Made by a program: the position numbers and the translations under genes. Below, in pieces: positions 51,355 through 60,491 of a stretch of 64,000 nt of DNA. How positions within the stretch are numbered: position 1 is the first letter of the stretch; each line of letters starts with the position of its first letter. The notes under the pieces are model-generated. The model was not told where the DNA came from, ran no database searches, and saw only the letters and a list, made by a program, of their open reading frames with translations. The DNA is from Burkholderiales bacterium (GTDB taxonomy: Bacteria > Pseudomonadota > Gammaproteobacteria > Burkholderiales > Usitatibacteraceae): the NCBI GenBank assembly GCA_025360815.1, contig JANYBL010000115.1, forward strand, positions 62,001 through 126,000, written 5' to 3'.

Positions 51355-51927
51355 CTACTTCGCTTTAGCAACCGTGACCAAAGCCGGCCGCAGCACGCGT
51401 TCATGCAGGGTGTAACCCTTCTGCATGACGTTAATGACCGTGTTGGGCTCCTGCTCGCTTTCCAAGGCTGCAATCGACTGGTGCTTGTTCGGATCAAACT
51501 TCACGCCGACGGGGTTTACTTCCACAATCGAGAATTTCTCGAACACACTGGTGAGCTGGCGGGCGGTTAATTCCACGCCTTCTTTGAACGATTCTACCGA
51601 GGTGTTTTCCACCACCAGGGCCGCCTCCAAGCTGTCCTTCACGGCGAGCAATGAATCTGCCATTTTTTCTACGCCGAATTTTTGCGCTTTTAAAACATCC
51701 TCGGCAGCGCGACGGCGAATGTTCTCGGTTTCCGCCTTGGCACGCAGCCATTCATCCTTGTGCTTGTCCGCCAATGCTAGTGCTTCAGCCAATTTTGCCT
51801 CAAGAATAGCTTCAGGACTAGAGTTTTGTGTTTCGGCTGCTTCTGACGCGGCATCCGCCAATGTCTCGTTCGATACTGTTTGTGGTGCGCCTTGTGGCAT
51901 CGGCGCTTCATTTTTGGTCGTGTTCAT
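51355..51927 (-). CDS. grpE: Nucleotide exchange factor GrpE
   Basis: A 190-residue protein: a variable N-terminus, a long coiled coil at about 40-90 ([20 protein letters not shown] then [14 protein letters not shown]) and the beta-wing domain ending [19 protein letters not shown]. It drives ADP release from DnaK, encoded 140 nt downstream. A strong sigma-32 promoter lies just upstream. Confidence 0.95.
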   Translation of the reverse strand: MNTTKNEAPMPQGAPQTVSNETLADAASEAAETQNSSPEAILEAKLAEALALADKHKDEWLRAKAETENIRRRAAEDVLKAQKFGVEKMADSLLAVKDSLEAALVVENTSVESFKEGVELTARQLTSVFEKFSIVEVNPVGVKFDPNKHQSIAALESEQEPNTVINVMQKGYTLHERVLRPALVTVAKAK

Positions 51928-51985
51928 TCCCTAAGTTCCTTTAAAAATTTCCGAAAAACACCAGCAATGACAATTATTTGGAAAT

Positions 51986-52013
51986 AGTTGGGGGTTTTGT
52001 AGGGCTTTTCAAG
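51986..52013 (-). promoter_or_regulatory. Sigma-32 promoter of grpE
   Basis: On the minus strand a perfect CTTGAAA (52013-52007), 13 nt, then CCCCAACT (51993-51986), one defined mismatch from CCCCATNT. The transcript would start about 50 nt before grpE. Confidence 0.78.
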
Positions 52014-52096
52014 AGCAGGAGACAAAAATTTTCGCCGATCAAAGTTGAGAGCCACGACCGCGAAAGCATCGCAGTTTTTTGTGTCCTTATTTTTTT

Positions 52097-52444
52097 TTAC
52101 TGTTTCTTCCCTGAGACCAGCCAGCTCGTGATGATTGTCATCACTGAAAACATAATCGAGCCAATCAACGCAGCCATAAAGCCTTTCACCACAAAACCTG
52201 GTACCAGCTCCGCAACGAACCAAAACAGCAGGGCGTTAATGACAAAAATAAATAATCCCAACGTCAGCACGGTAACCGGCAGCGTCAAAATGACGAGGAT
52301 AGGGCGGATGATCGCGTTCACTAAGCCCAGCACCAAGGCGGCGATCAACGCAGGCATAAAACCGGACACCTGCACACCAGAATAAAGATAGGCAACCAAC
52401 ATAAGCGCCGCCGCATTGAGCACCCAGCGAATAATTAAATGCAT
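52097..52444 (-). CDS. Phage holin family 4 (PF04020-type) membrane protein
   Basis: A 115-residue protein with four transmembrane segments and the family pattern ALVLGLVNAIIRPILVILTLP. The start at 52444 is set by GAGGAGA 6 nt upstream; the longer frame is unsupported. Despite the family name these are ordinary chromosomal inner-membrane proteins of unknown role in most bacteria. It is divergent from panB. Confidence 0.85.
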   Translation of the reverse strand: MHLIIRWVLNAAALMLVAYLYSGVQVSGFMPALIAALVLGLVNAIIRPILVILTLPVTVLTLGLFIFVINALLFWFVAELVPGFVVKGFMAALIGSIMFSVMTIITSWLVSGKKQ

Positions 52445-52534
52445 TTGATTCTCCTCGCGAATTGAAGGGTGCATAATACCGCGACTTTTTGCATCAACCA
52501 ATTACGACCGATTTCCGACCCTTAAAGAGCCCTC

Positions 52535-53356
52535 ATGAGCGTCCACAATATTCAAAAACGCATCTCCATCCCCGATCTGCGCGCCATGAAAGGCAAGTCC
52601 AGGATCGTCATGCTCACCGCCTACACCAAGCCCATGGCGCAGCTCATTGATGCGCACTGCGACGTGCTGCTCGTCGGCGATTCGCTCGGCATGGTGGTTT
52701 ATGGGCTTGACAGCACGCTCGGTGTTTCTCTTGACACCATGATTGCCCACACACAAGCCGTGATGCGCGGTTCCAGCCATTCCTGCGTATTGCTCGATAT
52801 GCCGTTTGGCAGCTACCAAGAATCGAAGGAGCAGGCATATCGCAATTGCGCGAAAGCATTGGCCGAATCAGGCGCGCAGGGCTTGAAGCTCGAAGGTGGT
52901 GCTGAGTTGGTAGAAACGGTTGAATTTCTCGTCGCACGCGGCATCCCCGTCATGCCGCACATCGGCCTAATGCCCCAGCGCATCAATGAAATGGGCGGCT
53001 TCAAAGCGCAGGGCCGGGAAGAAGACGCAGTAAAGAAATGGACGACCATTGCCAAAGATTTCGAATCGGCGGGCGCGTTCGGCGTGTTGATCGAAGGCAC
53101 GGTTGAGCCCGTGGCACGCGCAGTGGCCGAGGCGATTTCAGTGCCGTTAATTGGCATCGGCGCATCCCCTGCCTGTGACGGGCAGGTGTTAGTCACAGAG
53201 GATATCTTAGGCATGTTTCCGGATTTCACCCCGAAGTTTGCCAAGCGATATGCCGAGCTTGGGGCTGAGGTTTCAAAAGCGGCAGAGGCTTATGCGGCAG
53301 AGGTTAGAAGCGGCGAATTTCCCTCGATGGCGCATTGTTTTGGGGTCAAAAAATAA
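52535..53356 (+). CDS. panB: Ketopantoate hydroxymethyltransferase
   Basis: A 273-residue TIM-barrel enzyme of the standard length. [35 protein letters not shown] (metal-binding Asp) and [20 protein letters not shown] are characteristic. It makes ketopantoate for coenzyme A. No panC is present beside it. Confidence 0.96.
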   Translation: MSVHNIQKRISIPDLRAMKGKSRIVMLTAYTKPMAQLIDAHCDVLLVGDSLGMVVYGLDSTLGVSLDTMIAHTQAVMRGSSHSCVLLDMPFGSYQESKEQAYRNCAKALAESGAQGLKLEGGAELVETVEFLVARGIPVMPHIGLMPQRINEMGGFKAQGREEDAVKKWTTIAKDFESAGAFGVLIEGTVEPVARAVAEAISVPLIGIGASPACDGQVLVTEDILGMFPDFTPKFAKRYAELGAEVSKAAEAYAAEVRSGEFPSMAHCFGVKK

Positions 53357-53363
53357 TAGAAGC

Positions 53364-53671
53364 TTACTCACGCCCCGCAGATTTCCAATGGTCAGGTGGA
53401 ATGTCGATTACCAAGCCTCCGTGTTTCTTGGTGGCTTTAGCCAAGTTCCTATCGGTAGTGATGAGTGTGAACCGTTGGCAATCGCAACGTCGGCAATCAG
53501 CGCATCTTTTGAATTGTTCTTTTTTGCATTGTGCAAATCGAGATCCGCTTTTAAAGTGTTATAAATTGCGCCGTCGCCCCATTTCATTTACCCATCAGCT
53601 GGGAAATGATCAAGATCAAGGTCGCCGTCAATTAGCCGGTCAAAGATATTGGTATCCAAAACACATTTCAT
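53364..53671 (-). pseudogene. Decayed PIN-domain toxin gene
   Basis: On the minus strand an ATG overlapping the hemH stop by 4 nt starts MKCVLDTNIFDRLIDGDLD, a PIN-domain N-terminus with its first catalytic Asp. An in-frame TAA follows at codon 28. Beyond it the same frame continues as KADLDLHN and SKDALIADVAIANG, then a -1/+1 shift is needed to read TLITTDRNLAKATKKHGG, the PIN C-terminal half, to a stop at 53364. The total of 308 nt is shorter than a PIN gene, so there is also an internal deletion. It is probably a dead VapC-type toxin with no visible antitoxin gene. Confidence 0.75.
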
Positions 53672-54807
53672 TTTTGCTTTGCGTCTAATACTCTTGCTAC
53701 AAGTTCATTGGCTCGCATAGCCGACATCTCAGCCTCCCGAGCCGCCCCCTCCCGATCCCAACTCCCACCATCACTCACCCAGCCCTGCAAATGCTGCCGC
53801 GCGATCTCCGTTAGTGCGCCGACATAGGCTGGCGTGTCGTTGGCAATCGGAAGATAGTTGAATGTTTTTCCGCCCGCGTGCAGGAAAGTTTCTTTACCTT
53901 CGTCGGCAATTTCTTCCAGGGTTTCCAGGCAATCGGCCGCAAACCCCGGGCAGATGACATCGATGCGTTTGGTGCCTTCCTTGCCTAGTGTCTCAAGTGT
54001 GTTGTCGGTGTAAGGTTGCAGCCATTCGGCGCGACCGAAACGCGATTGAAATGTCACTACGTAATCTTCTTTTTTTACCCCGAGCGCTTCAGCGATTAAA
54101 CGGCCGGTTTTGTGCGCTTCGCAATGGTATGGGTCGCCCTTGGTCAGGTGAAATTTGGGCACGCCGTGGAAGGTCATCAGCAATTTGTCGGTGGCAAAAT
54201 CAGGCCTGCCGATTTTCATCCAGTGGGCATTAACGTTGGTAGCAATCGCTTTGATGAATGCCGGATGGTCGTGAAAATTCCGTACAAACCGGATGCCTGG
54301 CACATTGCGCTTCTTCATCAACACTTCAGCGACTTTATCGAAGGTGGAACCAGTCGTGCTAGCGGCATATTGCGGATACATCGGGAGTACCAAAATATTG
54401 TCGCAATGCTGTGCTTTGAGTTTATCGATACCTGCCTCAATACTCGGGTTTCCGTAACGCATCGCGGCCACCACAGCCAGTGGGCTTTTGATCATTTCGC
54501 CCAAATAGCCGCGCAACATTTGCGCTTGGCGTTCCGTATAGACGCGTAGGGGGGAGCCCTCATTCATCCACACGGTTTGATATTTTTTGGCTGATTTTGC
54601 CGGGCGCACACGAAGAATAATGCCGTTTAAAATCAACCACCAGATGGGGCGCGGGATCTCGACAATGCGCGGATCCCACAAAAATTCATTGAGATATTTG
54701 CGCACCGATGCGGTGGTTGGCTCGTCCGGCGTGCCGAGGTTCACCAGTAATATGCCGGTTTTGCGCTGCGTGCCGTGGGTGAAGGGGGGTTCGGTTTGGT
54801 AGGTCAT
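53668..54807 (-). CDS. hemH: Ferrochelatase
   Basis: A 379-residue protein. TGILLVNLGTPDEPT opens it; LLMTFHGVPKFH holds the catalytic His and the Glu region is in LETLEEIADEGKETF. It inserts iron into protoporphyrin IX, and the extension beyond the usual 320-340 residues is mostly C-terminal (after the IANDTPAYVGAL segment). It lies downstream of hrcA on the same strand, with a palindromic element between. Confidence 0.95.
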   Translation of the reverse strand: MTYQTEPPFTHGTQRKTGILLVNLGTPDEPTTASVRKYLNEFLWDPRIVEIPRPIWWLILNGIILRVRPAKSAKKYQTVWMNEGSPLRVYTERQAQMLRGYLGEMIKSPLAVVAAMRYGNPSIEAGIDKLKAQHCDNILVLPMYPQYAASTTGSTFDKVAEVLMKKRNVPGIRFVRNFHDHPAFIKAIATNVNAHWMKIGRPDFATDKLLMTFHGVPKFHLTKGDPYHCEAHKTGRLIAEALGVKKEDYVVTFQSRFGRAEWLQPYTDNTLETLGKEGTKRIDVICPGFAADCLETLEEIADEGKETFLHAGGKTFNYLPIANDTPAYVGALTEIARQHLQGWVSDGGSWDREGAAREAEMSAMRANELVARVLDAKQK

Positions 54808-54834
54808 TTTCAGATTTAACTTGCTGAGGTCTAG

Positions 54835-54891
54835 TACTGGCGGGCGTTTTAGAGGAAAAATGTCCCGAAACTGCCGTCAATACTAACGTTT
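54835..54891. repeat. Dispersed intergenic palindromic element, copy 7
   Basis: Between hrcA and hemH. Left arm GGCGGGCGTTTTAGAGG and core GTCCCGAAACTGCCGTCAAT (54862-54881) align with the family over its full length, mostly through transitions; the tail ends GTTT at the expected distance. Confidence 0.55.
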
Positions 54892-54926
54892 TTAAAAATT
54901 GCGCGAGTGATAGTGTCCACTATTAG

Positions 54927-55946
54927 CTAATGCTGACTCAGCGCCGCCGAGAGCAATTTCGCCGTCACATCCACAATAGGGATCACACGCTCATACGCCA
55001 TGCGGGTCGGGCCGATCACGCCGACGGTCCCCACGATCTGCCCGTCCACTTCGTAAGGGGCGGTGACAACCGAAAACTCGTCCAAGGGCACAAGTGACGA
55101 TTCGCCGCCAATAAAAATTTTCACGCCTTCAGCTCGCTGAGAAATATCGAGCAATTCCAGTAGTTGCGTTTTTTGATCGAACACATCAAAGAGCTTTCGC
55201 ATCGACACCATGTTCGACGACACATCGCCCATGTACATCAAATTCCGCTCGCCTGACATCACCATCCCGCTGGTTTCCGAAACGTTTGCACTCGCGCGGG
55301 CATCGACCACGGCCGACATCAAAGTCGAGATGTCGTGATGCAATTGCGATAATTCAAACTGTACTTTCTCGCGGATTTGGTCGAATTCGTAGCCCGCATA
55401 GTGTTGGTTGATATAGTTCGCCGCTTCTACCAATTGCGATGGCGTAAACGGCTTTTCAGTGACGATTATGCGGTTCTGAACATCGCCATCGGTGGAGACA
55501 ATGATCAGCAATACGCGCTTTTCGGAGAGCTGCATAAACTCTACCAGCTTCAAACCCACCCCCTGCCGCCTAGGGGTCATGACGATGCCTGCGAAGTGCG
55601 TTAAATCGGACAGCATTTGCGATGCCGCAGCCACCATTTGGCGCGGATCGTCTGGACGCAGCTGATCGCGGATTTGATCGCGCTCGATCATTTGTAGCGG
55701 CTGAATCGTCAGAAGTGTATCGACAAATAACCGGTAGCCCTTTGGGGTCGGCACGCGGCCCGCGGAGGTATGCGGGCTGGCGATGTAGCCCAGCTCTTCA
55801 AGGTCAGCCATGACATTGCGAATCGAGGCGGGCGAGAGCTCCATGCCGGAAAATTTTGATAAGGCACGCGAGCCGACTGGTTGCCCATCGGCAATGTGGC
55901 GTTCAACTAAAAATTTGAGCAGAATTCGGGCGCGTTCGGAAAGCAT
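54927..55946 (-). CDS. hrcA: Heat-inducible transcription repressor HrcA
   Basis: A 339-residue protein with the N-terminal winged helix ([52 protein letters not shown]) followed by the GAF-like and dimerisation domains. HrcA binds CIRCE elements. None was recognised in this window, so its targets (typically groESL) lie elsewhere, while dnaK and grpE here have sigma-32 promoters. It is divergent from nadK. Confidence 0.95.
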   Translation of the reverse strand: MLSERARILLKFLVERHIADGQPVGSRALSKFSGMELSPASIRNVMADLEELGYIASPHTSAGRVPTPKGYRLFVDTLLTIQPLQMIERDQIRDQLRPDDPRQMVAAASQMLSDLTHFAGIVMTPRRQGVGLKLVEFMQLSEKRVLLIIVSTDGDVQNRIIVTEKPFTPSQLVEAANYINQHYAGYEFDQIREKVQFELSQLHHDISTLMSAVVDARASANVSETSGMVMSGERNLMYMGDVSSNMVSMRKLFDVFDQKTQLLELLDISQRAEGVKIFIGGESSLVPLDEFSVVTAPYEVDGQIVGTVGVIGPTRMAYERVIPIVDVTAKLLSAALSQH

Positions 55947-56089
55947 GGGTTATTGTATGCAAATCTGGTCGTCGATGATAGAAACCCGTCATTTTTTTGA
56001 AACCGCGCAGTAAAGAAAAACTGTTTTTTTGAGCCACTTTGAACAAATGTGCGCCCCGCTTACAGCTCGTTATGATTTAATTCAACAAC

Positions 56090-56965
56090 ATGAAAATAGC
56101 ATTCAAAACCATTGCCATCATTGGCAAGCCAGATCGCCAGCAGCGTGCCGAGCCGCTCAATCAACTACATGCGCTATTAAAATCGCGCGGTTATCGCGTC
56201 AACGTCGATGCGGGCGTTGCTGCTTTATTAAGCGATCCGCCCGACCAGGTTTTACCGATTGAGTTGCTGATTAAAAGCGTGGATTTAGCGATTGCCGTTG
56301 GTGGCGATGGCACGCTGCTCGGTGTGGCTAGAGTCGCGGCAATGAACAATGTCCCCTTGGTAGGCGTCAATCTGGGGACCCTTGGTTTTCTGACCGATAT
56401 CCCCAAAGATGAGTTGGAGCCGCTGGTGTCGGCGCTGCTCGACGGGCAATATACTGAAGAAAAGCGCCTGATGCTTGACGCCGAAATCAAGCGTGGATCG
56501 GCCACAATTTTTGAAAGCGTTGCGCTAAACGATGTCGTCGTCAGCCGCGGCGCGATGGGCACCATGATCGAATTTGCCGTGGCCGTTGACGGCGAGTTCA
56601 TTTATTCGCTGCGGGCGGATGGCCTCATTATCGCCACGCCAACCGGCTCGACGGCCTATGCGTTGTCCACCGGCGGGCCTATTCTGCATCCGAGTTTGGC
56701 CGCACTCACCATCGTGCCGATTTCGCCACATACCTTATCAAACCGCCCGATTGCAATCTCTAGCCACTGCGAGGTGCGGGTAAGGGTGATGCGGGGCGTG
56801 AATGCCCGCGCGAACTTTGATGTGCAATCGTTTTTTGATTTGGAGGTGGAGGATGAGGTCGTTATTCGTGCCTACCCTAATCCATTGCGTTTGCTGCATC
56901 CGATCGGCTATTCCTATTTCGGCATGCTGCGCACCAAACTGCATTGGAATGAACGGACAACTTAA
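56090..56965 (+). CDS. nadK: NAD kinase
   Basis: A 291-residue protein with the GGDGT motif in IAVGGDGTLLGVARV, NLGTLGFLTDIP, and ATPTGSTAYALSTGGPI. It phosphorylates NAD to NADP. It is divergent from hrcA, the usual arrangement in this class. Confidence 0.96.
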   Translation: MKIAFKTIAIIGKPDRQQRAEPLNQLHALLKSRGYRVNVDAGVAALLSDPPDQVLPIELLIKSVDLAIAVGGDGTLLGVARVAAMNNVPLVGVNLGTLGFLTDIPKDELEPLVSALLDGQYTEEKRLMLDAEIKRGSATIFESVALNDVVVSRGAMGTMIEFAVAVDGEFIYSLRADGLIIATPTGSTAYALSTGGPILHPSLAALTIVPISPHTLSNRPIAISSHCEVRVRVMRGVNARANFDVQSFFDLEVEDEVVIRAYPNPLRLLHPIGYSYFGMLRTKLHWNERTT

Positions 56966-57039
56966 ATGCGCAACGTAAATGGGCAACCCGCACGCGCAGT
57001 CCGTACGATCAACTTAAATGAGCAACATGTATGAGCAAC
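56966..57039. repeat. 13-nt phased ATGNGCAAC repeats between nadK and recN
   Basis: ATGCGCAAC at 56966, ATGGGCAAC at 56979, ATGAGCAAC at 57018 and 57031. All spacings are 13 nt or 52 nt (4 x 13); the middle units are decayed. The array begins right at the nadK stop codon and ends 19 nt before recN. Confidence 0.7.
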
Positions 57040-57058
57040 TTGATGAAAGTGATGAGCC

Positions 57059-58735
57059 ATGCTGCGTAGCTTAACCATCCGCGATTTCGTCATCGTTGAT
57101 TCGCTTGAACTCGATTTCGAGGCCGGTTTCACGACGCTTACCGGCGAAACTGGCGCGGGCAAATCGATCATGATTGATGCGCTTTCGTTGGCGCTCGGTG
57201 CCCGTGCTGATGGGAATGTCGTGAGGGTTGGCCAAGCAAGAGCCGAGATCACAGCCGAGTTTGATTTAACCAATGCAAACGATGCGCGGCGATGGTTGCA
57301 GGATAACGAGTTGGCTGATGACGATGCGAATGTCACCATTTTTCGACGCGTCCTAGATATGAATGGCCGATCAAAGTCTTTTATCAACGGCACCTCCGTC
57401 ACGCTCAGCCAAGCTCGAGATTTGAGTGAACGGTTGATTGACATTCACGGCCAGCATGAGCATCAGAGTTTGTTAAAGCGCGATTCGCAATTGACCTTGC
57501 TGGACGGTTTCGCCAACAATGCGTCGCTGTTGCAAACGCTGACAACGCTTCACGGCAACTGGTCGCAGCTCGCCTCCACCCGCGCTGCACGCGAGGTAAA
57601 CGAGGCTGCAATATTGCGCGAGTTTGAAGATTTAAGTTATCAAATTTCAGAATTTGAAAAGCTCAATTTTTCGGCCGCACGTTGGGAAGAAACATTGGCT
57701 GACCAGCGTCGGTTAGCGAATGCCGCCAGCCTGATCGCCAGCACTGACGCGGCGATTGAGGGATTATCTGAGTCGGAATCGGCAGCGCTGAGTAAAATTG
57801 ACGAGATCGCGGCCGACTTAAGCCACGCTGCTGACACCGATCCCGCATTGAGAGAATCCGTTGATTTGATCGAATCAGCCAGCGTAGAGTTGCGCGAGGC
57901 CGTCACGTCGCTGCGCCATTATTTGCGCAAGCTTGACGTCGATCCCGCACGTTTGGCTGAGCTGGACCGTGCAATTTCGGATGTGCAAGAAATCGCCCGA
58001 AAATTTCGGATTGAGCCCAAACGCATCCCTGAAATGCTGCAACAAAAACGCGATCGTTTATCCGCCTTGGGTGGCGGACAATCGTTGGATGAATTGATTG
58101 CGCAAGAGCGCGTCGCCGAAGCGGCCTACATGGAGGCCGCCAAAAAACTCACTAAAACCCGCCAAGTAGCTGCCAAAAAATTTGCGCAGTCCGTGACGCA
58201 ATCGTTGCAAGATTTGGCGATGCCTGGCGGCCGATTCGGCGTGGAGTTTGTGCCGCGCGAACCGTCCGCGAACGGCTTGGAAGCTTGTGAATTTCAAGTC
58301 GCTGCTCACGAGGGCCAGCCGCTCGGTGCCTTAGCCAAAATCGCTTCCGGCGGCGAATTGTCGCGCGTTTCGTTAGCGATACAAATGATGGCGTCCGCTA
58401 AGGGCGGTGTCGGAACGATGATTTTTGATGAAGTCGATTCGGGTATCGGCGGCCGTGTGGCGGAAGTAGTGGGGCGTTTGCTTCGCGCCTTGGGCCACCA
58501 CCATCAAGTGTTGGCAGTCACGCATTTGCCGCAAGTGGCTGCGTGCGCAATGCAGCAATTTCAAGTTGTCAAACTGCCGCGTGATGGTGTGGTGACGACG
58601 TCTATTACGCCGTTAACAGCCGCGAAGCGAGTCGATGAAATCGCCCGCATGTTGGGCGGGATCACAATTACGGTGGCAACAAAACGGGCCGCTGCGGAAA
58701 TGTTAACGAACGCCACGCAGAAGTTGGATCGGTAG
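57059..58735 (+). CDS. recN: DNA repair protein RecN
   Basis: A 558-residue SMC-like ATPase: Walker A GETGAGKSIMID, a central coiled coil (about 160-370), the signature ASGGELSRVSLAIQ and Walker B MIFDEVDSGIGG. It acts in double-strand break repair. It is co-oriented with nadK. Confidence 0.96.
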   Translation: MLRSLTIRDFVIVDSLELDFEAGFTTLTGETGAGKSIMIDALSLALGARADGNVVRVGQARAEITAEFDLTNANDARRWLQDNELADDDANVTIFRRVLDMNGRSKSFINGTSVTLSQARDLSERLIDIHGQHEHQSLLKRDSQLTLLDGFANNASLLQTLTTLHGNWSQLASTRAAREVNEAAILREFEDLSYQISEFEKLNFSAARWEETLADQRRLANAASLIASTDAAIEGLSESESAALSKIDEIAADLSHAADTDPALRESVDLIESASVELREAVTSLRHYLRKLDVDPARLAELDRAISDVQEIARKFRIEPKRIPEMLQQKRDRLSALGGGQSLDELIAQERVAEAAYMEAAKKLTKTRQVAAKKFAQSVTQSLQDLAMPGGRFGVEFVPREPSANGLEACEFQVAAHEGQPLGALAKIASGGELSRVSLAIQMMASAKGGVGTMIFDEVDSGIGGRVAEVVGRLLRALGHHHQVLAVTHLPQVAACAMQQFQVVKLPRDGVVTTSITPLTAAKRVDEIARMLGGITITVATKRAAAEMLTNATQKLDR

Positions 58736-58744
58736 ATCGCGGCG

Positions 58745-59518
58745 ATGGCTACGCGCGCTTCTCTTGCCGGATTAAAACCTGTGCGAGCACAATCCCCAAA
58801 GAAGCCGCCAACGGCCACGCCGATGCCACCATTGGCGGCAACCACCAATGTATCCCGCTCGGCGCGGACCCGCGAGCGGATTTTGACGGTCAGCTTGGCG
58901 TTATTCAATGCTTTAGGGGAAGCGAATGTGACGACAGGGCATATCGCGGACGAGCTCAATATTAGCCCTGGCAACCTCTACTATCATTTTCGCAACAAGG
59001 ATGAAATTATTCATCATTTGTTTGCCGATTTTGAGCAAAAAATCGATGTTGGGCCGGCAGGTTTAGAAGATGCAGCCAGCGCGATGGAGGATTTGTGGCT
59101 TTATTTGCACCTCATGTTTGAGCGGATTTGGGAGTATCGTTTTCTTTACCGAAATCTCGATGATTTGCTGACGCGCGATAGCAAATTAAAATCACATTTC
59201 AACATTATCATCGGCCACAAACGCGAGGCCGTGATCAGTATGAGCTTTGCGCTGGTAGGCGCTGGTGCAATGCGGGCGGATGAGGATGAAATCAAAGCGC
59301 TCGCCGAAAATGTGCTGGTCGTGGCCAGCTATTGGCTCAATTATGAACATTTACGAGCGCCGAAAGTGAATGTCAAAATGGGCGGCGCGGAAGATAGTAT
59401 TCAGGCGGAAAAACATTTAACACGCGGCGTCTACCAGGTGATGGCACTGATCGCGCCGTTTTTGCAAGCTGGTGCAAAAGAGCATTTGAATTACCTGAAG
59501 TCAAACTACCTTGAATAA
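58745..59518 (+). CDS. TetR-family transcriptional regulator
   Basis: A 257-residue protein. A Pro/Ala-rich stretch of 38 residues precedes the TetR helix-turn-helix (RTRERILTVSLALFNALGEA, HIADELNISPGNLYYHFRNK), and a longer than usual C-terminal ligand domain follows. The first 30 residues look unlike the family, so a later start is possible. Its stop overlaps an ATG and the TPR protein starts 14 nt on; it probably regulates this neighbourhood. Confidence 0.85.
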   Translation: MATRASLAGLKPVRAQSPKKPPTATPMPPLAATTNVSRSARTRERILTVSLALFNALGEANVTTGHIADELNISPGNLYYHFRNKDEIIHHLFADFEQKIDVGPAGLEDAASAMEDLWLYLHLMFERIWEYRFLYRNLDDLLTRDSKLKSHFNIIIGHKREAVISMSFALVGAGAMRADEDEIKALAENVLVVASYWLNYEHLRAPKVNVKMGGAEDSIQAEKHLTRGVYQVMALIAPFLQAGAKEHLNYLKSNYLE

Positions 59519-59532
59519 TGGGAGGATCAAAA

Positions 59533-60297
59533 ATGGCCAAATGGAACAAATTCCCGCACGATCAAAAAGCCATCACCTATGCTGGTGATGCACTAAAAAA
59601 GAATTGGGATGCGCTGCATGAAGGCGATGGTGAACCGTTCCCGAAAGAGACGAATCTGCAAGAGGCCTGGCGGCAATATCATGCAGGTAATTTTGCCGAA
59701 GCTGCCGCGCTAGGTGAAGGCACGGTGGTCGCCGCGAAGGCAACCGCTATCTACGCCACCTATCTCGAGAAAAAAGATGCCGCCAAGGTAAAGCTGTTTC
59801 AAGAAGCAATGGAAATTGCTGACGCTGTGCGCGAGTTGGACAAGAAAAATGCTAACGCCCATTATCAATATGCCTATGCTGCCGGCCGCTATTCGCAATC
59901 GATTTCGATTATCAAAGCGCTCAAGGAAGGCTACGGCAGCAAAATTAAAGCAGCGTTGGAATCTGTCATCAAGCTATATCCAAAACACGCGGAAGCGCAG
60001 ACTGCAATGGGCGCATACCATGCTGAAATTATTGATAAAGTCGGTGCAATGGTTGGCAAACTGACCTACGGAACGAGCCGAGACGCGGCTGTTGAACACT
60101 ACGAAAAGGCGCTGAAACTCACTCCGCAATCCGCGATTGCGCACATTGAATATGCCAATGGCTTGCTCATGCTGTTCGGCGATAAAGAAATGGATAAAGC
60201 CACTGCGCTCTATGAAAAGGCCGCAGGGATGAAGGGCAAAGATGCCATGGAGATATTGGATATTGAGGCCGCGAAAGAAGAGTTGGAAGACGAGTAA
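59533..60297 (+). CDS. TPR-repeat protein
   Basis: A 254-residue protein started at 59533 behind GGGAGG; MAKWNKFPHDQKAITY opens it. It has TPR-like helical pairs (QYAYAAGRYSQSISIIKALK, EHYEKALKLTPQSAIAHIEY and ALYEKAAGMKGKDAMEILDI) and no signal peptide, so it is probably cytoplasmic. Its function is unknown; it is coupled to the TetR gene and convergent with the wax ester synthase gene. Confidence 0.75.
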   Translation: MAKWNKFPHDQKAITYAGDALKKNWDALHEGDGEPFPKETNLQEAWRQYHAGNFAEAAALGEGTVVAAKATAIYATYLEKKDAAKVKLFQEAMEIADAVRELDKKNANAHYQYAYAAGRYSQSISIIKALKEGYGSKIKAALESVIKLYPKHAEAQTAMGAYHAEIIDKVGAMVGKLTYGTSRDAAVEHYEKALKLTPQSAIAHIEYANGLLMLFGDKEMDKATALYEKAAGMKGKDAMEILDIEAAKEELEDE

Positions 60298-60299
60298 GT

Positions 60300-60351
60300 A
60301 GTAGTGACCAATCGGGCATTGCCGCCAAACGCTAGTATTGGCGCGGTGTTC
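60300..60351. repeat. Possible palindromic element, copy 8 (weak)
   Basis: The core GCCGCCAAACGCTAGTATTG (60321-60340) and tail CGGTGTTC align with the family at about half to two thirds of positions. It lies between convergent genes. Confidence 0.3.
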
Positions 60352-60491
60352 AAGCTGGTTGCTGATTGACGAGGCGCTAAGCGGGAGGCGCTTGAGGTAT
60401 CTCCTGTCATTTGCCTACTGCCGGCGTTTGGCTGCTAACCTGCCATTTCGCTTTTTGCCTTTGTTACGGTCTTTGTTAGCTTGTCACGCTA

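Noticed and set aside
52097-52444. Prophage remnant suggested by the holin-family name
   Set aside because: This family is widespread on chromosomes and no phage gene is nearby.
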